Source of the DNA: an uncultured Dysgonomonas sp.
Lineage (GTDB): Bacteria > Bacteroidota > Bacteroidia > Bacteroidales > Dysgonomonadaceae
NCBI GenBank assembly: GCA_900556485.1
Contig: USOX01000010.1
Coordinates: forward strand, 37,194-101,193
DNA: 64,000 bases
Direction of reading: 5' to 3'
Positions 18,508 to 26,300 of this stretch are shown one piece after another. The notes below the pieces were generated by a model, which worked only from the letters and a program-made list of their open reading frames with translations, did no database searches and had not been told where the DNA came from. The stretch's first letter is position 1. Each line of letters starts with the position of its first letter. A program made the position numbers and the translations under genes.

Positions 18508-18888
18508 ATGAAAACGAAACTACAAATATTGTTATTTTTGATGTTATCTTTCTGTTTGTCTATTCCGGTTCTCTCATTGAGAGCCGAAGAACCAGAGATA
18601 TCCGGAGAGTTACCATCCATTACATTTCTTAAAAAGGAGAAGCGTTCTATTGCAACTTCTACGACCACTGCGCCTTTATCTTCACCTATACAAAGTTTAC
18701 GTAATGCTCGGAATAGTACTGGGTGGAACGATGACTTTGAGTTTGATGGAACAATTAAGGATGAAAACGTTGGTCATCCGGCTCCTATAGGAAATGCAAC
18801 TATGCCTATTGTTATTTCAATTATTGTATTATATTTAATGTTTAGGCTTAGGAATACATCGACAACGAAAAGGCGTAATAATTTATAG
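18508..18888 (+). CDS. Small exported membrane protein paired with the T9SS-type protein
   Basis: 126 residues with an N-terminal signal segment (about 5-26, ending near SLRAEE) and a C-terminal hydrophobic helix (about 97-115) followed by RLRNTSTTKRRNNL. The part between is Ser/Thr/Ala-rich, contains WNDDFEFDG, and may be extracytoplasmic. I do not recognise a family. It is transcribed with the preceding large exported protein and followed by a strong terminator at 18919, so the two may work together at the envelope; this is inference from position only. Confidence 0.7.
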   Translation: MKTKLQILLFLMLSFCLSIPVLSLRAEEPEISGELPSITFLKKEKRSIATSTTTAPLSSPIQSLRNARNSTGWNDDFEFDGTIKDENVGHPAPIGNATMPIVISIIVLYLMFRLRNTSTTKRRNNL

Positions 18889-18918
18889 AGGACATAATAT
18901 TTGTACTTAAAGAAAACA

Positions 18919-18950
18919 AAAAAGGTATACATTAAATTGTATACCTTTTT
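18919..18950 (+). terminator. Rho-independent terminator after the T9SS-type pair
   Basis: AAAAAGGTATACA pairs perfectly with TGTATACCTTTTT around a six-base loop; the U-run is part of the second arm. It can serve both strands but lies right after the plus-strand gene ending at 18888. Confidence 0.85.
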
Positions 18951-19064
18951 GCTATTTTATATCTATAGAATATAATTGAAAATGGGGTAGCCTTAAATAA
19001 AAATCTCACTACACAGAAGTATAATGAGATAAAAGATAACAATTTAAATATATTTGTATGGCAA

Positions 19065-19628
19065 TTATTGTTCAATCCATTTTATGATTTTATCGCAGAA
19101 TGGATCTTCACGTGGAGCTACAAAGTCTACTAATTGACCATTTTCATCCACCATAAATTTCTGAAAATTCCATTGTACTTCCGCATCCATTTTTTCATTT
19201 TCAGATTTTTCGGTAAGCCATTTGTAAATAGGAGCTTTATCTTTTCCTATAACATCTATTTTACCCATCATCGGAAATGAAACATCATAATTTAGGACAC
19301 AAAAAGTTTTGATTTCTTCATTTGTTCCTGGCTCTTGTCCGTTGAAGTTATTTGTAGGGAAGCCTATTACAACAAAGTTTTTGTCTTTATATTTTTCGTA
19401 TAATTGCTGTAACTTTTCATATTGTGGAGTTAGACCACACTTTGAAGCTACATTTACTATAAGTACTTTTTTGCCTTTAAGAGATGATAGATCAAATTCT
19501 TTTCCATCAATATTTTTTACCTTGAAGTCATATAAAGACTTATTCTCGTCAACCATTGAAATCGAAATTATGCTAAAAAATAAAGCAAGCGCTAACGTTC
19601 TCATTCTTCTAAAATTATTTGTCATCAT
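19065..19628 (-). CDS. Glutathione/thioredoxin peroxidase family protein with signal segment
   Basis: 187 residues from the Met at 19628. A hydrophobic signal segment (MRTLALALFFSIISISM) is followed by the GPx fold. The catalytic set is complete: Cys in VNVASKCGLTPQY, Gln in GFPTNNFNGQEPG and Trp in VQWNFQKF. It uses Cys rather than selenocysteine, as in most bacterial members, which usually rely on thioredoxin. Export suggests peroxide removal in the periplasm. The frame stays open to 19670, five bases after the M28 peptidase gene, so the start is uncertain; the Mets at 19628 and 19625 are the best choices. A TAAATTTG box at 19641-19634 could be a local promoter. Confidence 0.87.
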   Translation of the reverse strand: MMTNNFRRMRTLALALFFSIISISMVDENKSLYDFKVKNIDGKEFDLSSLKGKKVLIVNVASKCGLTPQYEKLQQLYEKYKDKNFVVIGFPTNNFNGQEPGTNEEIKTFCVLNYDVSFPMMGKIDVIGKDKAPIYKWLTEKSENEKMDAEVQWNFQKFMVDENGQLVDFVAPREDPFCDKIIKWIEQ

Positions 19629-19674
19629 AGAAACAAATTTATCAAGGAGAATGTTCATCAGATAAATCATAAAA

Positions 19675-20670
19675 TTACAGATTTGCCATATTCCACATAT
19701 TTAGATAAGCTGCTTTAGTTATATTGATCAGTTTATCCCAATTGATTTTATCAGTATGATCGCTTGGCTGATGATAGTCCGGGTGACCGTCCGTATGATA
19801 CCAGATAACAGGGATATTTCTTTTAGCAAACGATGCATTATCACTTCCTCCTATAGGCTTATCCCAAGGATGATAATGAGGTTCAAGGTTTAGCTTATAA
19901 TTTATTATATCATTTTTCAACCAGTCTCCAAATTGGGGCTGAGATTCAGTATAGAAGTATACCACATGTTTGGGCTTATCTTCCATATTATTTCTGCCTA
20001 TCATGTCAAAATTAAGATAGCCTTTAACAGAAGAAATATGTGAATAAGTAGCAGCAAAATATTCAGACCCCAGCAGACCTAGTTCTTCGCCATCCCAAAA
20101 AGCAAATATAATTGTCCTTTCTGGTTGAGTATTACTCACTACAAAAGCTTTAGCTATTTGTAATACAGCAGATACACCAGAAGCATTATCATCAGCTCCA
20201 TTATAAATTTTATCATTAGCAAGGGCTTCGTCCATTCCCAAATGATCGTAATGTGCCCCTATAATAACATAATCGTTCTTGTTTTTGCCTTCGATGCAGC
20301 CGAGTACATTTTTCAATTGAAGTTTTCGATGAGCAGGATCTAGCTTATACTTCTCGATAGAATCGGGGAGAACTATATAACGTGTTCTTTTTTGTCTCTC
20401 GCGGCTATAAGCTTCAAAATGTTGAAAATATGAATCTTTATATAGAGGCTTAATGCCCATATCTTGTAATAATGATTTGATATACTCTGCAGCGATTTGG
20501 CTTCCATGTCTTCCAGCTTCACGTCCTTCTAAAGCATCGCTGGCCAGGAATTCTATATAAGCTTTGGCACTTTGCTCATTTATACTGTTTAATCCTTTCT
20601 CTTTAGCTGATTGAGAAAATACAGAAAAAGAAATAGAGAAAAAGGTTAGAATAATAATTAGTTTTTTCAT
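19675..20670 (-). CDS. M28-family zinc metallopeptidase (exported)
   Basis: 331 residues with a signal peptide (about 1-19). All M28 di-zinc ligands can be placed: H and D in VIIGAHYDHLG and NGADDNASGVS, the catalytic E and ligand E in FWDGEELGLLGSEYF, D in FDMIGRNN, and H in YHQPSDHTDKIN. These enzymes are aminopeptidases or carboxypeptidase-like hydrolases. It is followed by glutathione peroxidase and preceded by two membrane-protein genes on the same strand with one- to four-base gaps, so the set reads as one operon. Confidence 0.92.
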   Translation of the reverse strand: MKKLIIILTFFSISFSVFSQSAKEKGLNSINEQSAKAYIEFLASDALEGREAGRHGSQIAAEYIKSLLQDMGIKPLYKDSYFQHFEAYSRERQKRTRYIVLPDSIEKYKLDPAHRKLQLKNVLGCIEGKNKNDYVIIGAHYDHLGMDEALANDKIYNGADDNASGVSAVLQIAKAFVVSNTQPERTIIFAFWDGEELGLLGSEYFAATYSHISSVKGYLNFDMIGRNNMEDKPKHVVYFYTESQPQFGDWLKNDIINYKLNLEPHYHPWDKPIGGSDNASFAKRNIPVIWYHTDGHPDYHQPSDHTDKINWDKLINITKAAYLNMWNMANL

Positions 20671-20671
20671 A

Positions 20672-21088
20672 TCAGTGTAATCCTAATAACATATTAGCAA
20701 TAATTATAGCAAGTACAATGAGTGTTATAACAACATACATATAATCTCTTTCAATAAGAAATCCGATTACAGAAAAGGCTACTCGTAATATAGGTGTTGC
20801 AATAAGTACGCAAACACCAAGTTGTATAATAGCTGCGCCGTCAAATGATAATACTCGGGGGATGATGGTTGATAATTCTCGTAAATAATATTCTACTCCG
20901 GGGAAAGGTAATCCGTCAGGGGTTGGTTTATAATGCTCCATACTGATCCCATGATTTTGTAAAAGATATACTACACCTCCGAATAAAGTGATACTACAAG
21001 CTAATATAACACCATACCGCAGTAATTTACCTATAAGGAGTTCCATATCTCTTTCGGTCCAAAATTCTTTTGTAAATAGATGTTTCAT
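20672..21088 (-). CDS. DUF1634 membrane protein
   Basis: 138 residues with three hydrophobic segments (about 21-43, 74-100 and 110-135). The N-terminal WTERDMELLIGKLLRYGVILACSITLFGGV matches DUF1634 proteins, which are regularly encoded next to TauE/SafE-type exporters, as here (four-base gap). It probably assists or forms a complex with the TauE-like protein. No biochemical role is established. Confidence 0.85.
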   Translation of the reverse strand: MKHLFTKEFWTERDMELLIGKLLRYGVILACSITLFGGVVYLLQNHGISMEHYKPTPDGLPFPGVEYYLRELSTIIPRVLSFDGAAIIQLGVCVLIATPILRVAFSVIGFLIERDYMYVVITLIVLAIIIANMLLGLH

Positions 21089-21092
21089 CTCA

Positions 21093-21941
21093 TTATAATT
21101 TACCTGTTAGACCATTATATATCATAGAAATAGCAAGAAAGAATATTACAATACTAAAAAGCATCCGTAGTTTCTTTACATTCGTTTTCGGAAGTATTTT
21201 AGAACCGAAAAATGCACCCAAAAGTACTCCAACAACAATAGGCATAGCCAAACCAGGGTCTATATATCCTCGTTGCAGGTATACAACAGCACTGGCAGCA
21301 GCGGTGACACCCACCATAAAATTACTGGTAGTAGTAGAAACTTTGAACGGTATTTTCATGGCAGTATCCATTGCCAGCACTTTTAATGCACCTGACCCGA
21401 TACCTAATAATCCGGATAATACTCCGGCCAGAGTCATTAATGAATAGCCTCCAATTACATTATGTACATTGTATTTTTCTATCTGTCCGTTTTGAGTAGG
21501 ATAAGAGCCATTTAATTTGAGTTTTTCACCAAGCTTGTCTCCGGGAGCAGCATAATCAATATTTTCTTCTTTTTTACTTATAGAGCGTATTGCTGAAAAT
21601 ATAAGAACAACGCCGAATATGATTGCAATATATACCTTGTCGAGATACATGGCTACTATAGCGCCGATAACAGCCCCTGTTGTAGTAGCTATTTCAAGGA
21701 ACATACCTATACGTACATTTGTGATGCCTTCTTTTATATATGCCGCTGCTGCCCCCGAGGATGTGGCGATAGATGTGACCAATGCTGCTCCGATAGCATA
21801 ACGCATGTCGACGCCAAAACCAAGCGTTAATAACGGTATAACAACAACACCTCCGCCAAGTCCGGTCAGAGAGCCGATGAGCCCGGCAAAACAAGCACCA
21901 AAGAATAAGATAATGGAGAATACTTCTAAGCTCAAATCCAT
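21093..21941 (-). CDS. TauE/SafE-family sulfite/organic anion exporter
   Basis: 282 residues, about eight membrane segments, with the twin family motifs: GLIGSLTGLGGGVVVIPLL near the N-terminus and AGVLSGLLGIGSGALKVLAMD in the second half. The cytoplasmic loop between them (about residues 125-155) is hydrophilic. TauE/SafE proteins export sulfite, sulfoacetate or related anions. The paired DUF1634 gene follows after four bases. The 59-base spacer to the dprA 3' fragment upstream gives no clear promoter, so in the ancestral arrangement it may have been read through from dprA. Confidence 0.9.
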   Translation of the reverse strand: MDLSLEVFSIILFFGACFAGLIGSLTGLGGGVVVIPLLTLGFGVDMRYAIGAALVTSIATSSGAAAAYIKEGITNVRIGMFLEIATTTGAVIGAIVAMYLDKVYIAIIFGVVLIFSAIRSISKKEENIDYAAPGDKLGEKLKLNGSYPTQNGQIEKYNVHNVIGGYSLMTLAGVLSGLLGIGSGALKVLAMDTAMKIPFKVSTTTSNFMVGVTAAASAVVYLQRGYIDPGLAMPIVVGVLLGAFFGSKILPKTNVKKLRMLFSIVIFFLAISMIYNGLTGKL

Positions 21942-22000
21942 TTTAAGTATATAATAATTGGGGTTATAAAGATACTAATTTCGAATAGGAAAAGGAGAAT

Positions 22001-22366
22001 TTATGTTAGAGCATACAAATTGCCCGGCATATTTTTGATAGAGCCTTTCATCTCCAGTTCCAATAAAATAGAAAACAACTGATATGAAGGAATGTTTATT
22101 TCTCTGGCTAATTGATCTATATGTAGAGACTCATATTCTGTGAGTTTATTAACAATAACTTGTTCTTCCTCAGTAAGGGGAATAAATAAACTTTGTTGTT
22201 TTGGTTGCTTTTTCTTTTTTTGTGATACATCATCCCAACCCATTTGCTCTAGAAAATATTCAGTGGATTGAAATAAATCCGCTTTATGTGAGGCTATAAG
22301 CTTGTTACAACCTCTTGAATATTTATCAGTCATTTTACCAGGAACGGCAAAAACATCTTTACAATA
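22001..22366 (-). pseudogene. dprA: dprA 3' fragment (winged-helix C-terminal domain), separated by the element
   Basis: The frame reads QYCKDVFAVPGKMTDKYSRGCNKLIAS from the element junction; DVFAVPG followed by SRGCNKLI is the strongly conserved end of the DprA Rossmann domain. The rest (PLTEEEQVIVNKLTEYESLHIDQLAREINIPSYQLFSILLELEMKGSIKNMPGNLYAL) is the DprA C-terminal winged-helix domain. The other part of the gene is at 32223-32993. Removing the bases between the two TA dinucleotides gives a frame of 1,122 bases (373 codons plus stop). A start at 22333 is possible but would give an isolated 110-residue domain. Confidence 0.93.
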
Positions 22367-22390
22367 TTGCTGTGCGTAATTTAATACGCA
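22361..22390. mobile_element. Left attachment junction of the dprA element
   Basis: Chromosomal dprA sequence (CATCTTTACAA) meets element sequence at the TA core 22365-22366. The element side is TTGC followed by the arm TGTGCGTAATTTAAT (22371-22385). The arm is the exact inverse of the one at the right end. A secondary short inverted repeat TGCGTA...TACGCA covers 22373-22390. Confidence 0.85.
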
Positions 22391-22428
22391 GTAACTAATA
22401 GTATATTAATTTGCTTATTATCTGCATT

Positions 22429-23880
22429 TTACTTATATTTATTCTCAAATATTTTTATGATTTCTTTTGGATTATTAATAGTATAATTTGGCTGAACGTT
22501 AGCAAATTCTTTAACATCCCCCCCCCATATACATGCTACACTTAGTATTTTTGCATTATTTGAAGATTCTATATCTGCTGCTTTATCTCCAAATGAAATA
22601 ACATCCTCAGTATTTAGCCCCATCAATTCTGTAACCTTCAACATTGGTTCGGGATGGGGTTTTCTATTTTTAACATCATGATAGGCAATTAGAGAATTAT
22701 AAGCAATTTGAAAATAATCCAATACCATTTTGGCATATTTGCTTGGACTATTTGTAACAACGCCTACTTTTATTTTATTATCTTGAAGGTAATTTAAGAC
22801 CTCTTTTACACCCTCATACATCTGAAAGAAAGGTACTAATCCATATACTTCATCCCAATTTCTTTGATTTCTCATTGATTCAGCAATTGAAGTATCAATA
22901 AGTGTTTGGTCTAAATCAAAAATTACGCCTTTTAATTTCATTTTTTTGTAATATGTTTTTATTGGAGTATTATTTAAGGTTTCAATAAATTCAGAGATAT
23001 TTTTAGATGTTAAAGCAAATGCTTTATTATTATTAATCAAATAATTGTTACCTAACATCTTGTCATCATCTTTATTGTATTTTACGCAAGCAAGAGTTTT
23101 ACCACTATCCAAAGTTGCATTTACAGCATGCATAGACCCACCTTTTACACCTGTTTGAATTACAATAGTTGCAGAACTAATAGCTGCTTGTAATCTATCT
23201 CTATCAATCAAATAGCTTGGATTAACCTTTGTGTTAATAAAATATTCACTAAGTAAAAGTCCATCTTTTTTTAGAATATCCTTTGTTATATATAAGTTCT
23301 GTGGAGGATAAATGCAGCTATCATTTAATCCATTACCTAATATGGCAACCGTTTTACCATTTACTAATAAACAACCTTGATGTGCAAGTGTATCGCATCC
23401 TACTGCTAAACCACTGACAATAGAATAACCATTTTGTGCAAAAGCTTCTCCGAAATGAAGACCTGCCTTTACACCCTCAGGAGTAGGTTCTCTTGTTCCA
23501 ATAATAGCAATTAATTTAGGGGTATTGAGAATTTCAATATTTCCTATATAATTTAAAATTATTGGAGGGTCTTTGGATTCTTTCAGTGAAATTGGATATA
23601 TATCATCAAAATAACTAATTATTTTGATGCCATTTTCCTTACTTTTCGCAATAATATCATTAGCATAATTTTCTGCATTATTAAAATCATTATAAGTAAG
23701 ATTACTTAATTTTTTAGCTATTTTCTCATGTTTATTTGAAACAATATTAATAAATTCAACTAAGTTTATAGAATAATCAAAATTATCTTCTTCAATTGTT
23801 TCTAAGATTGAAAAAATAGTTTTCCTTCCAATACCTTTTAATTGGAGTAGTTTTACTATTAAAATTGTTATTTCATTCAT
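22429..23880 (-). CDS. DprA/Smf (SLOG) - HAD phosphatase fusion protein
   Basis: 483 residues. Residues 1-60 resemble the helix-hairpin-helix start of DprA (LLQLKGIGRKTIFSIL). The SLOG Rossmann domain follows: IAIIGTREPTPEG at about 122, SGLAVGCDTLAHQG, AILGNGLNDSCIYPPQN, YLIDRDRLQAAISSATIVIQ and KGGSMHAV. From about 312 a HAD hydrolase is fused: motif I FDLDQTLIDT, motif II VVTNS, motif III RKPHPEP, motif IV GDKAADIESS, all intact. The usual DprA winged helix is absent. The start overlaps the phosphoribosyltransferase stop by eight bases (ATGAATGA). A nine-G run lies in the HAD part (plus-strand C-run at about 22518-22526). Probably a nucleotide-processing conflict or defence enzyme; the role is inference. 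Confidence 0.85.
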   Translation of the reverse strand: MNEITILIVKLLQLKGIGRKTIFSILETIEEDNFDYSINLVEFINIVSNKHEKIAKKLSNLTYNDFNNAENYANDIIAKSKENGIKIISYFDDIYPISLKESKDPPIILNYIGNIEILNTPKLIAIIGTREPTPEGVKAGLHFGEAFAQNGYSIVSGLAVGCDTLAHQGCLLVNGKTVAILGNGLNDSCIYPPQNLYITKDILKKDGLLLSEYFINTKVNPSYLIDRDRLQAAISSATIVIQTGVKGGSMHAVNATLDSGKTLACVKYNKDDDKMLGNNYLINNNKAFALTSKNISEFIETLNNTPIKTYYKKMKLKGVIFDLDQTLIDTSIAESMRNQRNWDEVYGLVPFFQMYEGVKEVLNYLQDNKIKVGVVTNSPSKYAKMVLDYFQIAYNSLIAYHDVKNRKPHPEPMLKVTELMGLNTEDVISFGDKAADIESSNNAKILSVACIWGGDVKEFANVQPNYTINNPKEIIKIFENKYK

Positions 23881-24466
23881 TATATTTATGTACTGTTTTT
23901 GCTAAAAAAATACCTTTAACTGATAATGCTCCACCTTGCATTAACATATCAGCTGTTTGTTTAAATGTTTCTTCTGTTGTAATAATATCATCAAATAATA
24001 TAACATTCTTACCTTTATAAAAATCGGGATGAAAAGTAAAATGTTCAATTTTTATTCCTGATGAACCTTTTTTTGGCTCATGGTCTGCTGTAATGATAGC
24101 TCCAAATCCATTTTGAACATTCAATCTTCTTGATATACCATTACAAAAATTCTTAAATCTTATATTTGTCTTATATTGAGTAGATGCAGGAATAGGGATG
24201 AATATTACATCTGTTAAATCACATCCAATATTCAGAATCATCTGTTCTAATTCTTTAATAGCTCTTATAGTTGCATAATCAAATCCCTTCTTGAAATCCC
24301 AAATATATTGCCTTTTTTGTATATCCTCTTGTAAGATTTTATCATTTGGAAACATATTACTTGGTAAATAATCATGCAAAGCATAATACTCATAAGTATT
24401 AACTGAAAAAGACAAAGAGTCACTTACCGTCCAAGAAATACAATTTTCATGATGTTTGTGTTCCAT
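23873..24466 (-). CDS. ComF-like phosphoribosyltransferase
   Basis: 197 residues. The PRPP-binding loop is VILFDDIITTEETFKQTADML, matching the (V/I)(V/I)xxDD(I/V)xTTGxT pattern of type I phosphoribosyltransferases, except that E replaces G after TT. Upstream, DVIFIPIPASTQYKTNIRFKNF resembles the ComF segment that precedes this loop. The cysteine-rich zinc finger at the start of true ComF is missing. The gene has a strong promoter (TTTG-N20-TATATTTG) and overlaps the DprA-HAD gene, so the two proteins are made together. ComF and DprA are both competence-linked families, but this pair on a mobile element points to a conflict system acting on nucleotides; that is inferred. Confidence 0.85.
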   Translation of the reverse strand: MEHKHHENCISWTVSDSLSFSVNTYEYYALHDYLPSNMFPNDKILQEDIQKRQYIWDFKKGFDYATIRAIKELEQMILNIGCDLTDVIFIPIPASTQYKTNIRFKNFCNGISRRLNVQNGFGAIITADHEPKKGSSGIKIEHFTFHPDFYKGKNVILFDDIITTEETFKQTADMLMQGGALSVKGIFLAKTVHKYNE

Positions 24467-24501
24467 AAGTCAGCGAATTAATTTAACAATACTAATATAC
24501 A

Positions 24502-24533
24502 CAAATATATGTAGTATTTATAAACCTAACAAA
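24502..24533 (-). promoter_or_regulatory. Promoter of the phosphoribosyltransferase/DprA-HAD operon
   Basis: On the minus strand TTTG (24533-24530) is separated by exactly 20 bases from TATATTTG (24509-24502). This is a full match to the Bacteroidetes primary sigma promoter. Transcription would start near 24496, about 30 bases before the ATG at 24466. Confidence 0.85.
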
Positions 24534-24555
24534 ATCAGAACATATAAAATATCAC

Positions 24556-25197
24556 TTAAATTTGAAATTCTGTTTTAATTCTTTGAATTGTAGCAACACC
24601 CCTATTTGTTATTTTTGCGACATTCCGAACTGAATAACCTTTTTTCAACAAACTAATAGCTTCCGAATATTCTTGTTTCTTTTGTTCGATACTTTTAATA
24701 CTACCTTTTGACCTTCCTAATGTACCACCATTTTTAATATAGTTATCACGACCACTATTAAGACGATATTTAATATTTTCCCTTTCAATAGTTGCCATTT
24801 GAGCCATTACAGTAGTTAATATTGCAGTACATGGATTAACTGTTTTATCTTCATTTAATGTATTTAATCCTAATTGTTGGATATATACATTAATCTTATT
24901 TTCATGTAGTTTTTCTAATGTAGATAATACATTTAATGTGTTCCTTCCAATTCTATCTATTGAATTTACAGCGAGAGTTGATATTTTATTTTTAATACAA
25001 TAATCAATACATTCATTTAATACAGGTCTATTACCTTTTGCACCACTCATTTTTTCTTCAAATATTTTTTTAATATTAAAGTTATTAGAGGTTGCATATT
25101 GAGTTAATGAATTTATTTGTCTTTCATTATTTTGACGCTCACCTTCGGAACTAACCCTCACATATAATACTATTTCTATATCCTTATTCATATCCAT
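24556..25197 (-). CDS. Small serine recombinase (resolvase/invertase family)
   Basis: 213 residues from the ATG at 25197. The catalytic N-terminal domain contains LYVRVSSEGERQNNERQ with the nucleophile Ser, then VNSIDRIGRNTLNVLSTLEKLHENKINVYI and MATIERENIKYRLNSGRDNY. The C-terminal 40 residues form a Hin-type helix-turn-helix (EAISLLKKGYSVRNVAKITNRGVATIQRIK). Such proteins resolve dimers or invert DNA. The frame extends to a TTG at 25239, but that codon lies inside the promoter -33 box, so the ATG at 25197 or 25191 is the start. A second recombinase in the element (30356) is probably the integrase; this one may resolve multimers or act on the adjacent palindromic region. Confidence 0.92.
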   Translation of the reverse strand: MDMNKDIEIVLYVRVSSEGERQNNERQINSLTQYATSNNFNIKKIFEEKMSGAKGNRPVLNECIDYCIKNKISTLAVNSIDRIGRNTLNVLSTLEKLHENKINVYIQQLGLNTLNEDKTVNPCTAILTTVMAQMATIERENIKYRLNSGRDNYIKNGGTLGRSKGSIKSIEQKKQEYSEAISLLKKGYSVRNVAKITNRGVATIQRIKTEFQI

Positions 25198-25209
25198 TAT
25201 TTTATAAAA

Positions 25210-25240
25210 CAAAGATAACATTAAATATTTTGTTATCAAA
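25210..25240 (-). promoter_or_regulatory. Promoter of the small serine recombinase gene
   Basis: TTTG (25240-25237) and TATCTTTG (25217-25210) on the minus strand are 19 bases apart. Transcription would start about 6-8 bases before the ATG at 25197, so the mRNA is nearly leaderless. Confidence 0.8.
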
Positions 25241-25351
25241 ATAACCTTGGATATAATTGATTTATTAATTATAAATAATCAAATAATGGTTTTAGATTTA
25301 TTTGATAACACTTATGATTTGATTACAAATATATTATTTAAGATTAATTAT

Positions 25352-25359
25352 TATCTTTG
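25352..25359 (+). promoter_or_regulatory. Putative -7 element before the structured region
   Basis: TATCTTTG on the plus strand, just upstream of the hairpin-rich segment. No TTTG at 19-21 bases upstream. Confidence 0.45.
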
Positions 25360-25361
25360 TA

Positions 25362-25590
25362 TTAGCTAAAATTCTAAAGAGTTGGATTTAGCTACTTATT
25401 AGATTATAAACGTATATTATACGAGTTTTGGATGTCTTTAAATACCGCTAATTTTTAAAACCCACTTCCGAAACAGATATGATGTACGCACTACTATAAA
25501 GGTGGTGTGTGCATTGGTATCTGTGAGTGGGTGGGCACTTAGCGGTAGCCTTGAGACAAGCAGTATCAGTGTAATACATCACCTTCTTTT
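25362..25590 (+). ncRNA. Strongly structured non-coding segment, possible novel RNA
   Basis: The segment lies in a 600-base gap between the recombinase and lipoprotein genes. It has three foldable parts. (1) TAGCTAAA (25363-25370) pairs with TTTAGCTA (25387-25394). (2) CGTATA-T-TATACG at 25411-25423. (3) A 105-base hairpin, 25443-25547, built from four nested helices: TACCGCTAA/TTAGCGGTA, ACCCACT/AGTGGGT, ACAGATA/TATCTGT and a 13-bp helix 25482-25494 with 25502-25514 that uses several G-U pairs, closed by a seven-base loop. A TATCTTTG box precedes it. The use of G-U pairs suggests RNA rather than a DNA site. Direction on the plus strand is inferred from the box. It could instead be a recombination site or an origin. 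Confidence 0.6.
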
Positions 25591-25798
25591 ATGTATAAAA
25601 ATAATTTCTTATTACTAACTAAAATTCATATTATATTTTTCAATATAATAAGCAATTCCATATATATTGATAAACACAAATATTCCTATCTTTTACTAAA
25701 TTCAGATAATATAATTATATTTCTAATATCCATTATTAGAAGTATATACCCTATGCAGTTAAATCAAATTAATATTATAAATAACTAATTTTTAAATT

Positions 25799-26287
25799 AT
25801 GAAAAAACTTATTTTTTTATTATTCGTATTCATTACAATTTCTTTATTAGCACTCAATTCTTGTGGTGATGGTAAATCATTAATTGGCACATGGAGTGGT
25901 ACAGTAAATAACTATAATAATACAACTACTCATTATACTATTACTATTGACAGTAATGGTTCATGTAAAATTATCGAAAAAGAGAATGGTGCTACTTATA
26001 CTTATTTAGGTACATGGGAAGAAAAGTTTGGTTATTTAGGTGAAAGTAAACGTTATGATTGGATACAATTAGAAGGTAAAACAGAAGAACAATACGAATA
26101 TACAAAGCGAGATACTTTCAAAAGCAGTGTTTATGGTGAATTATCATCAAAACCTTATAAACTGAAAAGTAAAAAAACAATAACTCTAACAATGACACAT
26201 GATGGAAAAATTTGGGGTGCTTCATTGGATGCAAAAAGATTAGTTAATTATCCTAATGATGGTACACAATTAATAAAACAAAACTAA
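25799..26287 (+). CDS. Lipoprotein with lipocalin-like fold (element cargo)
   Basis: 162 residues. The signal peptide ends at a lipobox LALNSC with Cys at about residue 22. The mature part begins SLIGTWSGTVNNYNNTTTHYTITIDSNGSCKII and continues with regular beta strands and GTWEEKF, which resembles the small beta-barrel lipocalin-like domains common in Bacteroidetes lipoproteins (G-x-W near the start). Function unknown. It is followed 13 bases later by a second lipoprotein gene and both end at a terminator near 27252, so they are likely co-transcribed surface or periplasmic cargo. Confidence 0.75.
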   Translation: MKKLIFLLFVFITISLLALNSCGDGKSLIGTWSGTVNNYNNTTTHYTITIDSNGSCKIIEKENGATYTYLGTWEEKFGYLGESKRYDWIQLEGKTEEQYEYTKRDTFKSSVYGELSSKPYKLKSKKTITLTMTHDGKIWGASLDAKRLVNYPNDGTQLIKQN

Positions 26288-26300
26288 ACATTATACTCTT

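Noticed and set aside
25239..25241. TTG start for the small recombinase
   Set aside because: It lies within the -33 box of a near-perfect promoter; the ATG at 25197 or 25191 fits better.
25443..25547. Retron msr-msd or integron attC for the long hairpin
   Set aside because: No reverse transcriptase or integron integrase is encoded in the element; attC core sites are not seen.
25362..25590. 6S RNA
   Set aside because: A long hairpin is present, but it is on a mobile element and I see no 6S-type central bubble; not excluded.
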